The notes beneath the pieces are model-generated. The model was not told the DNA's origin, did not search any database, and saw nothing but the letters and a program-made list of their open reading frames with translations. This document shows, piece by piece, positions 42,739-52,688 of a stretch of 64,000 nt of DNA. The DNA is from Tistrella mobilis KA081020-065 (GTDB lineage Bacteria; Pseudomonadota; Alphaproteobacteria; Tistrellales; Tistrellaceae). Location of the stretch: contig NC_017957.2 of assembly GCF_000264455.2 (NCBI RefSeq), positions 620,001 through 684,000 on the forward strand. The letters run 5' to 3'. The position numbers and the translations under genes were made by a program. Numbering within the stretch: position 1 is the stretch's first letter; the number at the start of each line of letters is the position of its first letter.

Positions 42739-45700
42739 ATGCCCCAGGATGACCCGATGGCGGGGCTCGCCCGCCTTTTGCCGGGCCTGAAGGCCGATCG
42801 GCGGACCGCGGCGGCAGATCTTGATGTGCTGGCCGGAAAGATCGAGGCCGCAAAGATCGAGGGCCGAAAGCCCGAAGCCGGGGAAGCGGGCGTCCTGACG
42901 GCGCGGCCGCAGGATGCGTTTTCGGTGCTGGCCATGGCCGGGATCGGGCCGGCGGCGGATCTGCGCGGGCTGGCGCCGTCCAGGGTGGCCGGGCCGTTCA
43001 TCGATCTGGACGGGCGGCGGCTGTTCGTCGACGTGTTCGAGGCGGGCAAGCTGACGCCGATCACACCCAAGGGCCAGGCGGCGCCGCTGATGCTGGTCTC
43101 GGGCGGCTCGGCGCGGCGCACGCGCGATCAGGTGTCGATCGGCATCGATGCCGGCACGGTCTGGATCGCGGCCGGGCTGTTTTCGAACAAGGCGCCGGCC
43201 GATGGCTGGGCGGGGCTGCCGGTCCGGCGCGGCACGGCGCGCTTCGCCGCCGCCGCTGCAACCGGCACGACCATCGCCGCCCCGCCCAAAGGCGAAATCG
43301 TGCTGGAACTGGGCTATGCGCCCGACCCGGCCAATACCTGCCCGGATGCCGCGATCACGGCGCCCGCCAAACTCACCATCACCATCGACGGCAGTAAGGC
43401 CGCGGTGGCGCTCGATGGCGGCGAGGCGCGGTTCGGCGGCACCACCCATACCGTCGCCCCGACGGAGAAGGTGGTGTGGAACGCGGCCGAAAACGGGCTC
43501 TGGTTTCCGGCCGATATCGATCCTCTGGCGATCGATGCCGCCGGGATCGACTGGCGGGTGGCCAGCTTCGATGCCGGGTTTCGCATCGCCCGCGGCGGCT
43601 GGCTGATCCCGGTGGTGGTGAGCACCACCCCGCAGACCCTCCCCCAGGCCAGCACCAGCGGCCATTGGTGCTTTGCGCTGAAGGGCGATCCGCGGGTCGG
43701 CTGGGTGGGGCTGGATGGCCGGGTGCGGATCACCGACCCCACCCTGTTGATCGGCCAGGGCATTTTCATGCTGGTCGACCGCAACGCCGCCGCCGATCCG
43801 GGGGCCGTGACCCGCTTCGATCTCTGGGCGCTGGGGGCCGGGATCGCCGGGCGCCAGAGCGTCACCGCCACACTCGCCGCCGCCGGTGCGGTGGTGATCG
43901 GCTGCGCCGGCGCCGGGCGGCATTTCGCCATGGCTGAGGCCCGCGTGGCCGAACGCCTCGCCTGCCCGCGCGACCATGCCGGCCGGCCGGTAACGACCCG
44001 GCCGGTGACCGCCATGGTGATGATCGCCGAAGAGGCCGGGCGGCTTCAGGCCGATCTGATCGCCACCGGCTTTGCCGGCGATCCCCCCGGCAGCCTGCGG
44101 CTGGTGGTCGAAAACGCCGTGCTCGCGACCGGGCTGCCGGCCCTCTATCGCGTGTCGGGCACGGTGGATGCCGACGGCGTGATCCGCGCCGGCACGCTGG
44201 ATCTGGTCTTCGGCCTGCTGAACTGGCTGCCGACCCTGCCCGACCCTTATGTCTCGTCCTGTGCGGGCGGGCTGCCGCTGCCCCAGGCCGGCGCCGCCGC
44301 ATCGGGAGGCGTGCTGCGCGCCGCGGTCAGCTGGTCGGGCGACGGCCCGCCGGCCCTCGCCTTCGCCGGCGACCTGCCGCCACCCCTGCTCGGCTGCGAC
44401 AATCCCTCCAAGCCCGATCGGCGGCCGGCACGCCTGCCCGATCGCGAGTTGACCGGCCAGACCGCCCAGGGCACAGGCCTGCGCGGCAAGGCCGAACTGG
44501 CCGCGTGGGAGCGCGCCCGCCGCGCCGCAGAGGGCTTCCAGGGCAACGAGTCCTGGCCCAAGGCGCGGGCGACCTTCGCCGACCGGGTGGGCACGCTGGG
44601 CCGCCGGCCGGGGGTGTCGCTGCTCGACGTCTCGACCCGGCGCCATCAGATCGGCGTCGCCTTCGACACCAGGGTCGACCAGCCCCTGACGCATGCCGTG
44701 CCCATGCCCGATACCGCCGCACGGATCGAGGGGCTGCGCTTCAAGACCGGCCTGCGCGTCTTCGCCCTGCCCCAGATCCAGTGGGAACCGGTGCGCACGT
44801 TGGATGCCGACCAGGATCTGGTGACGCTCGGCTGGTTCCCCACCCCGCTCGCCTCGGCCGGCGATGGCGGGCCGGCGATGATCCGCGGCGCCGCGAAACT
44901 GCGGCCGGCCATCCCCGATCTCGCCCTTGAAGAGATGGTTGCGGGCTTCAACAGCGGCGACCCGCTGGAGGTACTGACCACCCTGCCCTTCGGCATGATG
45001 GCCAAGATCGAGATGAAGGGCGCCGCCGATGCCGATGCGGCAGCCGATACCGCGACCATGCTGCGGCCGCGCTTCGACCGGGGCGGGCCGCTTGAAGGCG
45101 GCCATCAGCTGAGCCTGCGCGCCGGCACGCCCACGGCCGCATCGCCGCGTCAGAGCGCCGGCTTCCGCGGCCTCGCCACTCAGACGCCCAATGGCGTCGA
45201 CCTGGCCTCGGGCGCACCGCTCGACATCTCGGTGCTGGGCGCCACCGCCGGCCCCGAGGGCGCGGTCGAGGCGATGTTCAACAATGAATTCACCCTGTTC
45301 CGCCCCCGGGTGCCGGTCACCCGGCTCGATCTCTCGGGCTATGGCAGCAGCACCTTCAGCGACTGGGGCAACCCGTTCGCCGCCTTCGCCGAGGCCGCCA
45401 AGGTCCAGTTCCAGGTGATGGTCGGCCGCACGGCGCTGGAGGTGGTGAAATTCGTCAGCGTCATCTACCCCTGGGGGATCAGGGCGACGCGCACCGTCAC
45501 CATCGAACGCCGCGGCGGCGGTGGTGTCCTGCGCCGCGACAGCGGCTGGCAGGCGGCCTCGGCCGGGCTGTTCGATTTCCGCCATGTGCCGGAAGGCGGC
45601 GGCGCGCCGGTCTCGCCCGATTACGAGGTCCATCCGGGGCTGATCCGCGGGATTTACGACGTCACCCGCATCCGCCCATCCGACAGGCCGGCGATCGATC

Positions 45701-46431
45701 TGCCCTCGGGCGGGCGGGTGCTGCCGATGTATTTCGATGCGCTGGCCGAGGTCGGCACCGATGCCGCCCATGCCCGCACCCCCGTCCGCGGCATGCTGGG
45801 CTGGCTGCATCTGCTGCCGGTGGGCGACCCGATCACCCCCGCCGATCTGGACCAGCTGCTGCGGGTCTATGGCCCGGCAGGCGGGCCGATAGAGGTATCG
45901 CTGCCGCTGGATGCCTCGGGCTTCCGGATGCGGCTGAAACGGATCGAGGCCGCACCCGCCTGGAACGGCCCCCACCCGCCATCGTCGGCGCGCTGCGCGG
46001 CGCACCGCAATTCGGCGCCGGCAACGGCGCCTGGTCGGTGGCGGCCTTCCCCGGCCCCGCCCATCCCGACCAGCCGGGAGAGGCGGTGGCCGCCCCCGAC
46101 GGTGTGGCGGTGCTGCGCGCGGGTGAGGCCGGCACGCCGCTGGCCGACCGCATCCGCGTGCCGGCACCATCGCCCCTCCTCACCTTCCAGGACCCGCAGG
46201 ATCTGTTCGCGGGCGCCAGCCCGCGGGCCGATTACGCCTTCGTCCAGACCACCCCCACCCATGCCTTCGCCTTCCGCCGGCCCAGGATCCAGATCGGCAG
46301 TTCCGACATCACCGCCGGCCTGCCGGCGCTGTTCGCCGACGTCTTCGCCCGCACCACCGGCGCCGGTGTCTTCCCGCATCCCGATGCGGCCATCCCGCTC
46401 GGCGGGGCCGGCAGTCACCGCCTGCGGGTGA
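42739..46431 (+). CDS. Giant uncharacterised protein, 5' part (frameshifted)
   Basis: Open frame of 1230 aa, but only about the first 1077 residues look genuine; after about 45972 its composition turns to Pro/Ser/Arg-rich nonsense, while the -1 frame continues with normal codon use and joins the gene at 46038. No signal peptide and no recognised domain. The first 70 residues are helical (GLARLLPGLKADRRTAAADLDVLAGKIEAAKIEGR), then long beta-strand-rich stretches such as GPFIDLDGRRLFVDVFEAGKL and RFDLWALGAGIAGRQSVTATL. It is first of a three-frame operon with a second giant gene. If the frame is repaired the product would be about 1,566 aa. Confidence 0.6.
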   Translation: MPQDDPMAGLARLLPGLKADRRTAAADLDVLAGKIEAAKIEGRKPEAGEAGVLTARPQDAFSVLAMAGIGPAADLRGLAPSRVAGPFIDLDGRRLFVDVFEAGKLTPITPKGQAAPLMLVSGGSARRTRDQVSIGIDAGTVWIAAGLFSNKAPADGWAGLPVRRGTARFAAAAATGTTIAAPPKGEIVLELGYAPDPANTCPDAAITAPAKLTITIDGSKAAVALDGGEARFGGTTHTVAPTEKVVWNAAENGLWFPADIDPLAIDAAGIDWRVASFDAGFRIARGGWLIPVVVSTTPQTLPQASTSGHWCFALKGDPRVGWVGLDGRVRITDPTLLIGQGIFMLVDRNAAADPGAVTRFDLWALGAGIAGRQSVTATLAAAGAVVIGCAGAGRHFAMAEARVAERLACPRDHAGRPVTTRPVTAMVMIAEEAGRLQADLIATGFAGDPPGSLRLVVENAVLATGLPALYRVSGTVDADGVIRAGTLDLVFGLLNWLPTLPDPYVSSCAGGLPLPQAGAAASGGVLRAAVSWSGDGPPALAFAGDLPPPLLGCDNPSKPDRRPARLPDRELTGQTAQGTGLRGKAELAAWERARRAAEGFQGNESWPKARATFADRVGTLGRRPGVSLLDVSTRRHQIGVAFDTRVDQPLTHAVPMPDTAARIEGLRFKTGLRVFALPQIQWEPVRTLDADQDLVTLGWFPTPLASAGDGGPAMIRGAAKLRPAIPDLALEEMVAGFNSGDPLEVLTTLPFGMMAKIEMKGAADADAAADTATMLRPRFDRGGPLEGGHQLSLRAGTPTAASPRQSAGFRGLATQTPNGVDLASGAPLDISVLGATAGPEGAVEAMFNNEFTLFRPRVPVTRLDLSGYGSSTFSDWGNPFAAFAEAAKVQFQVMVGRTALEVVKFVSVIYPWGIRATRTVTIERRGGGGVLRRDSGWQAASAGLFDFRHVPEGGGAPVSPDYEVHPGLIRGIYDVTRIRPSDRPAIDLPSGGRVLPMYFDALAEVGTDAAHARTPVRGMLGWLHLLPVGDPITPADLDQLLRVYGPAGGPIEVSLPLDASGFRMRLKRIEAAPAWNGPHPPSSARCAAHRNSAPATAPGRWRPSPAPPIPTSRERRWPPPTVWRCCARVRPARRWPTASACRHHRPSSPSRTRRICSRAPARGPITPSSRPPPPMPSPSAGPGSRSAVPTSPPACRRCSPTSSPAPPAPVSSRIPMRPSRSAGPAVTACG
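45969..45973 (+). other. Apparent one-base frameshift in a C homopolymer
   Basis: In GGCCCCCACCC the reading frame of the giant gene changes. Reading through one added C gives ...WNGPPPAIVGALRGAPQ..., continuous with both flanks; without it the frame shifts and codon use becomes abnormal. It could be a true mutation, a sequencing or assembly error, or (least likely) programmed frameshifting, as no classic slippery heptamer is seen. Confidence 0.65.
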
Positions 46432-47438
46432 ACCCGGCCAATGGCCGTTTCCGGCTGATGCCGCCGGTCGCCATGGCGCCGGGGCCGGTGCAGATCGTGC
46501 TCTCCGACGACGTCGATGCCGGCAGCCGGATCGACTATGCCGCAAGCTCGATCACGCTTGCGATCGAGGAAGACGGCTGGTCGCTGACCATGCCCCGGGT
46601 GAAGGTCTGGACCGACATTCTTGGCCTGACCGACGTCACCGGCATGCAGACCGACATCATCGGCGGCAGCACGCTCAGGCCGAAGCTCACCGCCATCAAC
46701 TCGCTGATGCATCCGGTGCTGGAAGACATCATGACCTTCCTGCCCGGCTTTTCGTCACGGCCGGAAATCGCCCCGATCGATCTGGCGGCGACCAATCTGA
46801 AATACAAAGTGAAGCTGAAGACGGTGGCCGAAAAGGAGGTCGAACTCGGCCCCCTGCATCTGAAGGTCGGCGCGGTGTTCGAGGCCGGCACCGACGAGGT
46901 CGACGTGCCCCCCGATCTGCTGCCGCCCGGCAGCCCGCGGACCGAGGCCGAGGTCGAATTCGTCGGCGGCGGCATCTCGGTCGCGCTGGAGGGCGAGACC
47001 CCGACCAGCCCGTGGAAAGTGGTCTATGGCGCCGAATTCGGGCTCGGCGGCAAAACCTATATGCCGCAGCTGACCACCGACCCTTCGGGCGGCGGTGCGG
47101 TGGTGGGCAGTTTCTCCAAGGCATCGTTCGAGCTGAAGGCCTATATCGGCATCGGCGTCGGCGGCCATCTGGGGCCATTCAAGGCCGAGGCCTCCGTCGG
47201 CATCGGCCCGGTGATCGTCTATGAAGGCGACTGGGGCTTCGGCGGCTTCGTCTTCTTCGATGCCAAGGTCGACGTCAAGATCGTCACCGTCGGCGTCTAT
47301 GGCGAATTCTCGCTGATGATCGTGAAGAAGGTCGATGGCGACTATGCCGCCTATGAGGGCGAGGTCGGCATCTACGTGAAGATCATGTTCTTCTCGATCA
47401 AGGCCAGTATCGGATTTTCCAAGGAAGACAAGATCTGA
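46038..47438 (+). CDS. Giant uncharacterised protein, 3' part
   Basis: 466 aa as an independent frame starting at GTG 46038, which has no good ribosome site; most likely the rest of the preceding gene. Its final 120 residues are striking alternating strands (FKAEASVGIGPVIVYEGDWGF, VDVKIVTVGVYGEFSLMIVKK), like a barrel or beta-sandwich wall. No signal peptide. Stop at 47438 is followed 13 bp later by the next giant gene. Function unknown. Confidence 0.6.
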   Translation: MAAFPGPAHPDQPGEAVAAPDGVAVLRAGEAGTPLADRIRVPAPSPLLTFQDPQDLFAGASPRADYAFVQTTPTHAFAFRRPRIQIGSSDITAGLPALFADVFARTTGAGVFPHPDAAIPLGGAGSHRLRVNPANGRFRLMPPVAMAPGPVQIVLSDDVDAGSRIDYAASSITLAIEEDGWSLTMPRVKVWTDILGLTDVTGMQTDIIGGSTLRPKLTAINSLMHPVLEDIMTFLPGFSSRPEIAPIDLAATNLKYKVKLKTVAEKEVELGPLHLKVGAVFEAGTDEVDVPPDLLPPGSPRTEAEVEFVGGGISVALEGETPTSPWKVVYGAEFGLGGKTYMPQLTTDPSGGGAVVGSFSKASFELKAYIGIGVGGHLGPFKAEASVGIGPVIVYEGDWGFGGFVFFDAKVDVKIVTVGVYGEFSLMIVKKVDGDYAAYEGEVGIYVKIMFFSIKASIGFSKEDKI

Positions 47439-47451
47439 GGAGGCCCCGGCC

Positions 47452-50400
47452 ATGGCCGCACCCCGCCTGTCCATTCTGCCCTTCCTTCAGTCCTGGGATG
47501 CCGCCCAGGGCCGCCTGACCGTGAACCTGCTGCTGGTGCCGGTGGGCGACCCGGCCCAGCCGCTCGGGCCCCCCACCGCCCCGGCCTTCCAGGGCACGGC
47601 GCTGCGCCTTGCCGCCCATATCTCGGATGATCCGGGGCGGGTGGCGACCCTGGCCGATGTGCCGGCCGGGCCGCAGCTTGTCGATCTGGCGCCGCCGCCC
47701 GATCAGGCGGCGCTGCTCGACTGGCTGCGCGCCGAATTCAAGCTCACCCGGCCCGAGACGGTGCATGTCCGCAGCGACGACTTCCGGCTGCGCAAATACC
47801 TGCCGCTCAGCTATCGCCGCGCCCATAGTTTCGTGGCGCCGAAAACACCGCTCGCCTCGATCGACGACACCTATCACTGCCTGCTGAAATGCCCGCCGCC
47901 ATCGGCACGCCCTACCCCACCCGCAACCGACGAGATGAGCTGGGGCGAAGGCTTCGCCGTGCTGCTGCGCCAGCCGCCGGTCGCCCGCGCCGCCGGGCTG
48001 ATCCACACCGTCACTATCGATCTGCCGGAACCGGCGCCGGGCCAGGCCCATCCGGGCGGCTGGCTGTTCTTCTCGCTGGCGGCCGGCCATCCCTTCGCGG
48101 CCGAGGCCGCCGCCGATCCGGGCTGGGCGAATCTCTACGCCACCCGCCTGCCCCGGCTGGACCGGGCGGAACCGCGGCCGGTCTTCACCGCCACCCTGTT
48201 CCCGGTGGCGGCGGATGCCGCGGCGGCGGCCGGTCTCGGCCCGCTCGACCAGGTGTTTCCGGAAGCCACCGTTTTCGACGACGGTTTCGCCAAGATCGTC
48301 CATGCCCGCCAGCCGATCCATGCCGACGGCAGCGCCGAGGATGCCGCCGGCGGCCCGCCGCTCCGGCTCGACCCCGGCATTCAGCTGGCCTGGGACGACG
48401 AGGACACGCTGGTCGCCACCAACCGCGCGATCGGCACCGAGATGGACGGCTCGCTGCCGCCCGAAGCGCCGAGTGCGGTCTTCGGCTACCGGGTCGATGT
48501 GCGCGCGGCCGGCGATGCCGGCTGGACCTCGCTGCAGGCGGTCACCTCGCCCGGTTTCGCGGTCGGCGCGGCCACGATCCCCGGCTTCGATGCCGAAGGC
48601 ATCGTCGAGGTCCACCCCATGACCGTCGCCGGCCAGTTCTGGCTGCCGGTGTTCTTCGCCCGCTGGGCCGGCGGCTCGCTGGTCGCCCCCTCCGATGACG
48701 AGGTGCTGCTGCGCGGGCCGGCGCGCGCCCGCGCCCTGCCCTATGCCGGCACCGGCGCCGGAGCGGTGCCGCTGCGCTATGGCCACGACTATGAATTCCG
48801 GGTGCGGCTGGCCGATACCACCGGCGGTGGCCCGGCGGCGGATACCGATCCGGTGAACCCGGCCGCGGCACCGGTGGCGCGCCAGGCCTTCCGCCGGATG
48901 ATCCCGCCCGGCGCGGTGCGTAGCCGCGACCTGGACGGCACCGGCGCCCACACGCCCCGGCAGTTCCAGATCCACCGGCCGCGGATCGGCTATCCCCAGG
49001 CGGTGTTCACCGGCTTCCCCGGCGCTTTCGACCATCTGGCCGCGATCGGCCGCGCCAATCAGGGCCGGCCGGCGGCCGCCTGGGTGGTGCCGGACATGCC
49101 CGACCCCGATGCCGATCTGCTGGAGATCCGCGTCCTGGTCCAGGCGCCGCGCTTCGACCCGGCCGGCGGCGATGCCGGCTTCACCCAGCTGTACCGCACC
49201 ACCCGCGCCTTCCCGGCGCTGGTCGATCCGGCCGCACCCGCGGTGCTGGACCTCACCCTCGACTGGGTGGATTGCGCGCGCCTTTCCGACATCGCCTGGC
49301 CGATGGATGGCGGCCTGCCCGGCACCGGGCCGGTGGTGGTGCCGCGCGGCCGCAATGTCCGGGTGCTGGTGCGGGCGCTGGGGCGCGCGGATCCGGGCTA
49401 TTTCGGGTCCGAGGCCGCACGTCTGGGCAGCCCGGGAGAGCTGTGGCCGGGCACGGTGACGGTGCCGCTCGCGCCCGAACCGCCGCTGTTTGCGCCCACC
49501 AGCGATCAGGAGCGTCTGGCCTCGGTCTTCCTGCAACCGGAAGTGCCGCGCGCGGCCGAAACCGCGGTGGCGGCCGCCCAGGCGGGGGCCACGACGCTGA
49601 TGGTCACGCGGCTTGCCGCCGCCACCGGGCTGGTGGCAGAGGACGGCACGCTCTACGGGGCCCCCGGCCGGCGCACGGTTTTCGGCTGTGCCGGGCTGAA
49701 ACATCACCTGGCGCCCGATGGCGGCGCGCTGACCCTGACCAGCCCGGTGGAGCTGGACCGGGTCTGGCTGAACCTGGTGCGGCTCAGGCTGGATCGCGAC
49801 TGGAGCTGGACGGGGCTTTCCAGCCCCTCGGTCACCGTGTCGCGGCGGGTGGAGCTGCTGCCGATCGGCCAGATCTCGACCCGCGCCCTCGGCAGCCTGC
49901 AGGTCGATCATGCGATCAACGGCCAGGCGCTCAGGGCCGCCCCCGACCGCGAGAGCCTGGATCTGGTCTTCCTCGACGCGCTGGAACCGCCCACCGGCCC
50001 CGACGGCCACCCTTACGAGGTCCGTCTGACCTATACGCTGACCGCGCGTTTCGACGATGGCGGCACGCAATCGGTGGAGGTAGAAACCCGGCTGCCGGTC
50101 GCAACCGCGCCCAAGGTGGCGCCGAAACTGGTCTCGGCCGGCCATGCCTTTTCCGACTACACCATCTTCGGCGATTACGAGGCGACCGGCCGGCGGCGGC
50201 GCATGCTCTGGCTGGAATTCGAACCCGACCCCGCGCGCGACCCGCGCGACATCATCTATGCCCGGGTGCTGCACCAGACCCCGGACCCGATGCTGATGCC
50301 GGGCTGGGAACCGGCGGCCGACCCCGCCCCCTATGCCGGGCTCGATCTCGACCCCGAGGCGGTGCGGGTGATCCGCCCCGGCCAGGGCGACGACCATGCC

Positions 50401-51111
50401 GGGCTGAACGCCATGCAGCCGCTGATCAAGGCGGTGGACAGCGACGTGCACTACGCCCTGCCGCTGCCGGCCAATCTCTCCAGCCAGTCGCCGGAACTCT
50501 TCGGCTTCTTCACCTATGAATTCCGGGTCGGCCACCCCCAGGGCACCGAGGCGGCGCCCTTCTGGTCCACCGCCCAAGGCCGTTTCGGCCCGGCGCTGGT
50601 GATCGAGGGGGTGCAGCACCCGACGCCGGACCTCGCCTGCGCCATCCGCCGCACCCGCGCCGGCATCACCGCCAGCGCCGGCTATGCGGTGGCGGTGCAG
50701 GATGGCCGGGTGATGCGCATCCAGCCGCCCAACACCGAAATCTGGTTCGTGCTCTACGGCCGGGTGATGCAGGCCGACGGCCAGAGCTGGCGCAACATCC
50801 AGCTCGACCTCCGCCGCGCCCAACCGGCCATCCGCCGCCCGACCCACGGCCGCCCCGTCGCCGGGTACCTTGGCACCCGCCATCTGCCGCCCACCGGCCA
50901 CGCCGCCTGGACCACCGCCGACATCGAAGCCCGCCTCGCCGCCTTCGGCTTCGACGACGCCACCCCGCTCACCGCGCTCGCCATCGAACTCCTGCCCGAA
51001 CCCAACGGCGCCTTCGACGCGCCGCTGGCGGGAGATCTGGGCCAGGTGAGGATCCTGCGCACCTCGCCGCTGGTGGCGGTGGGTGGGGGGTGTTGTCCGC
51101 CGGAGGTATGA
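47452..51111 (+). CDS. Second giant uncharacterised protein
   Basis: 1219 aa, complete, behind GAGGAG. No signal peptide, no recognised domain. It starts APRLSILPFLQSWDAAQGRLTVNLLLVPVGDP and is beta-rich throughout, with several fibronectin-like strand patterns (YGHDYEFRVRLADTT, HPYEVRLTYTLTARF, ELFGFFTYEFRVGHP) that suggest many immunoglobulin-like modules, and it ends in Cys-Cys-Pro-Pro. The modular look and lack of secretion signal recall phage- or contractile-system structural parts, but nothing else here supports that. It is cotranscribed with the first giant gene. Confidence 0.72.
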   Translation: MAAPRLSILPFLQSWDAAQGRLTVNLLLVPVGDPAQPLGPPTAPAFQGTALRLAAHISDDPGRVATLADVPAGPQLVDLAPPPDQAALLDWLRAEFKLTRPETVHVRSDDFRLRKYLPLSYRRAHSFVAPKTPLASIDDTYHCLLKCPPPSARPTPPATDEMSWGEGFAVLLRQPPVARAAGLIHTVTIDLPEPAPGQAHPGGWLFFSLAAGHPFAAEAAADPGWANLYATRLPRLDRAEPRPVFTATLFPVAADAAAAAGLGPLDQVFPEATVFDDGFAKIVHARQPIHADGSAEDAAGGPPLRLDPGIQLAWDDEDTLVATNRAIGTEMDGSLPPEAPSAVFGYRVDVRAAGDAGWTSLQAVTSPGFAVGAATIPGFDAEGIVEVHPMTVAGQFWLPVFFARWAGGSLVAPSDDEVLLRGPARARALPYAGTGAGAVPLRYGHDYEFRVRLADTTGGGPAADTDPVNPAAAPVARQAFRRMIPPGAVRSRDLDGTGAHTPRQFQIHRPRIGYPQAVFTGFPGAFDHLAAIGRANQGRPAAAWVVPDMPDPDADLLEIRVLVQAPRFDPAGGDAGFTQLYRTTRAFPALVDPAAPAVLDLTLDWVDCARLSDIAWPMDGGLPGTGPVVVPRGRNVRVLVRALGRADPGYFGSEAARLGSPGELWPGTVTVPLAPEPPLFAPTSDQERLASVFLQPEVPRAAETAVAAAQAGATTLMVTRLAAATGLVAEDGTLYGAPGRRTVFGCAGLKHHLAPDGGALTLTSPVELDRVWLNLVRLRLDRDWSWTGLSSPSVTVSRRVELLPIGQISTRALGSLQVDHAINGQALRAAPDRESLDLVFLDALEPPTGPDGHPYEVRLTYTLTARFDDGGTQSVEVETRLPVATAPKVAPKLVSAGHAFSDYTIFGDYEATGRRRRMLWLEFEPDPARDPRDIIYARVLHQTPDPMLMPGWEPAADPAPYAGLDLDPEAVRVIRPGQGDDHAGLNAMQPLIKAVDSDVHYALPLPANLSSQSPELFGFFTYEFRVGHPQGTEAAPFWSTAQGRFGPALVIEGVQHPTPDLACAIRRTRAGITASAGYAVAVQDGRVMRIQPPNTEIWFVLYGRVMQADGQSWRNIQLDLRRAQPAIRRPTHGRPVAGYLGTRHLPPTGHAAWTTADIEARLAAFGFDDATPLTALAIELLPEPNGAFDAPLAGDLGQVRILRTSPLVAVGGGCCPPEV

Positions 51112-51176
51112 TCCGGAAGATCATGTAGAACAGCCACTTCGCCCGCGACACCACGGGGTTGGGTCACCCCTGGCTC

Positions 51177-52445
51177 TCACCGGGCCCTCCCCCCGACCGT
51201 CAGGGCACAACGCTCGGCACGGTCACGGATCATGTCGGCAAACTGCTCACTGGCCCGTCGGTCCAAGCCGGACGGCGAAAGCTCCTCTGCAACGGCGGTT
51301 GCCTTCTCAAGCACGCCCTTGCTGATCTCCGCAACCCGTCGCCGGATCAGCGGCAGGCCGAGACCCGTCTCAGCTGCGAAGGTTGCCCAGCCCTTGGCAT
51401 CCAGCTCGGCGAGCGTCGCCCGTTTCCCGATCTTCATGGCGAAATTCGGCGAGAGGTCGGGATAGGCGACAGTCGCCAGCAGGTCGTAGAGCGGGGCGAG
51501 GCGCGGGCCTCCGGTGTCATAGAGGATCGAGAAGTTCTTGCCGTGCGCATCGGCATTCCCGGCGATCACATTGAAGATCACCGCGTCGAGAAGCTTCAGC
51601 ACATCGACGGCGGGCCTGGCAGCGACACGGCGGAGCAGCGCGAAGCAATCCTTGAAGGTCGGGCCACCTTCGCTGGCATATTTGATCTCCGGTGGTACAC
51701 CGAGCGCCTGGCAGAAATCTTCCTGATGGATCCGGTGCACAGCCCCATCACCGCCGATGTCGCGGTCGTAGCGCTGGACCAGCAGAAATGGGCGACCCTG
51801 CACGATACGCGCCTCTACCGGCGCGACATCGAGACCGATTGCCGCGGCAAGGCACATCACAAAGGCCTCGTTCTCGGTCGTGGCCGCGAAGCGCGAGATC
51901 GGCGGTTTGAGAATATGCGTCGTCGGCTGGCCCGGCACAGGCAACGCCACCGCGCCATCCACCAGAACGACCGGCACCTTCGACTGCGCACCGGCCAGCG
52001 AGAGCCGCAGTCCGCGCTCGCCCGCCAGCAGCGGGCGAAGGGGCAGCGCCTCCAGTACCCGGATCAGGGCCGCATCATCGAGCGGGCTCGCCTGCCGCTC
52101 GTCGGCAAGACCCATCTGTGGTTCGCCGGGCGGCAGAAGCTGGAGCGCGCCCGCGACATCGCCACCGAGACGATCGAGAAGGGCAAAATCATTGGCCCGT
52201 GAAACGCCGAGCGCCTGGGCCACAGCGTCGCGCTGGCCTTCTTCCGGCAAGAGGCCACCGAAAAACGGCCGACATTCGCGACGACTGAACGGCTCCGCCC
52301 GCTTCGGCAGCGAGGCGGACAAGGGCGGCATCTCTGCATCGCCCAGCCACTCCGGCGCATAGGCGAAGCCGAGTTCACCGTGCGGGTTCTGTGTCAGCTG
52401 GCCCACCAGGCGCCCGTCCCACCAGACATCGAGGGCGCGCGTCAT
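51177..52445 (-). CDS. hipA: HipA-family serine/threonine kinase toxin
   Basis: 422 aa. N-terminal HipA_N pattern (LDVWWDGRLVGQLTQNPHGELGFAYAPEWLG), then the kinase with LSLAGAQSKVPVVL (P-loop), LVQRYDRD, and the catalytic/metal pair NVIAGNADAHGKNFS and APLYDLL. Phosphorylates a translation factor (Glu-tRNA synthetase in E. coli) to cause dormancy when not bound by HipB. The start codon overlaps the hipB stop (ATGA). Right of it, 51112-51176 has nothing. Confidence 0.95.
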   Translation of the reverse strand: MTRALDVWWDGRLVGQLTQNPHGELGFAYAPEWLGDAEMPPLSASLPKRAEPFSRRECRPFFGGLLPEEGQRDAVAQALGVSRANDFALLDRLGGDVAGALQLLPPGEPQMGLADERQASPLDDAALIRVLEALPLRPLLAGERGLRLSLAGAQSKVPVVLVDGAVALPVPGQPTTHILKPPISRFAATTENEAFVMCLAAAIGLDVAPVEARIVQGRPFLLVQRYDRDIGGDGAVHRIHQEDFCQALGVPPEIKYASEGGPTFKDCFALLRRVAARPAVDVLKLLDAVIFNVIAGNADAHGKNFSILYDTGGPRLAPLYDLLATVAYPDLSPNFAMKIGKRATLAELDAKGWATFAAETGLGLPLIRRRVAEISKGVLEKATAVAEELSPSGLDRRASEQFADMIRDRAERCALTVGGRAR

Positions 52446-52684
52446 GCCTTCCGCCCTCCGTTGATATCCGGCGGCGGCATGATGTCGAACGAACATCCAA
52501 GGGCCGCCAGGACCTGAAGCGTCTTGCCGATCTGGGCGGTCGGCTTGCCCGCTTCGAGATCGACGATGAAGCGCAAGCCGACCCCGGCTGCGCCCGCAAG
52601 CTCGTCCTGCCGCAGGCCTGCGGCCTTGCGGGTGGCGCGGACAATGTCGCCGATCTCGGCAGGGGTGAGCGTGCGTCTGGCCAT
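52442..52684 (-). CDS. hipB: HipB-like antitoxin, XRE family
   Basis: 80 aa. HTH of the XRE type: TPAEIGDIVRATRKAAGLRQDELAGAAGVGLRFIVDLEAGKPTAQIGKTLQVLAALG. The start at 52684 follows GGGAAAG inside the first operator palindrome. The frame extends upstream to 52843, but that includes the operators and is not coding. It neutralises HipA and represses the operon. Confidence 0.93.
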   Translation of the reverse strand: MARRTLTPAEIGDIVRATRKAAGLRQDELAGAAGVGLRFIVDLEAGKPTAQIGKTLQVLAALGCSFDIMPPPDINGGRKA

Positions 52685-52688
52685 GATC

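Noticed and set aside
42454-46170. Long open frame on the minus strand (over 1,200 codons) opposite the first giant gene
   Set aside because: Pro/Arg/Gly-rich composition and poor codon pattern; a shadow of the plus-strand gene in GC-rich DNA. The similar minus-strand frame at 47398-50901 is rejected for the same reason.
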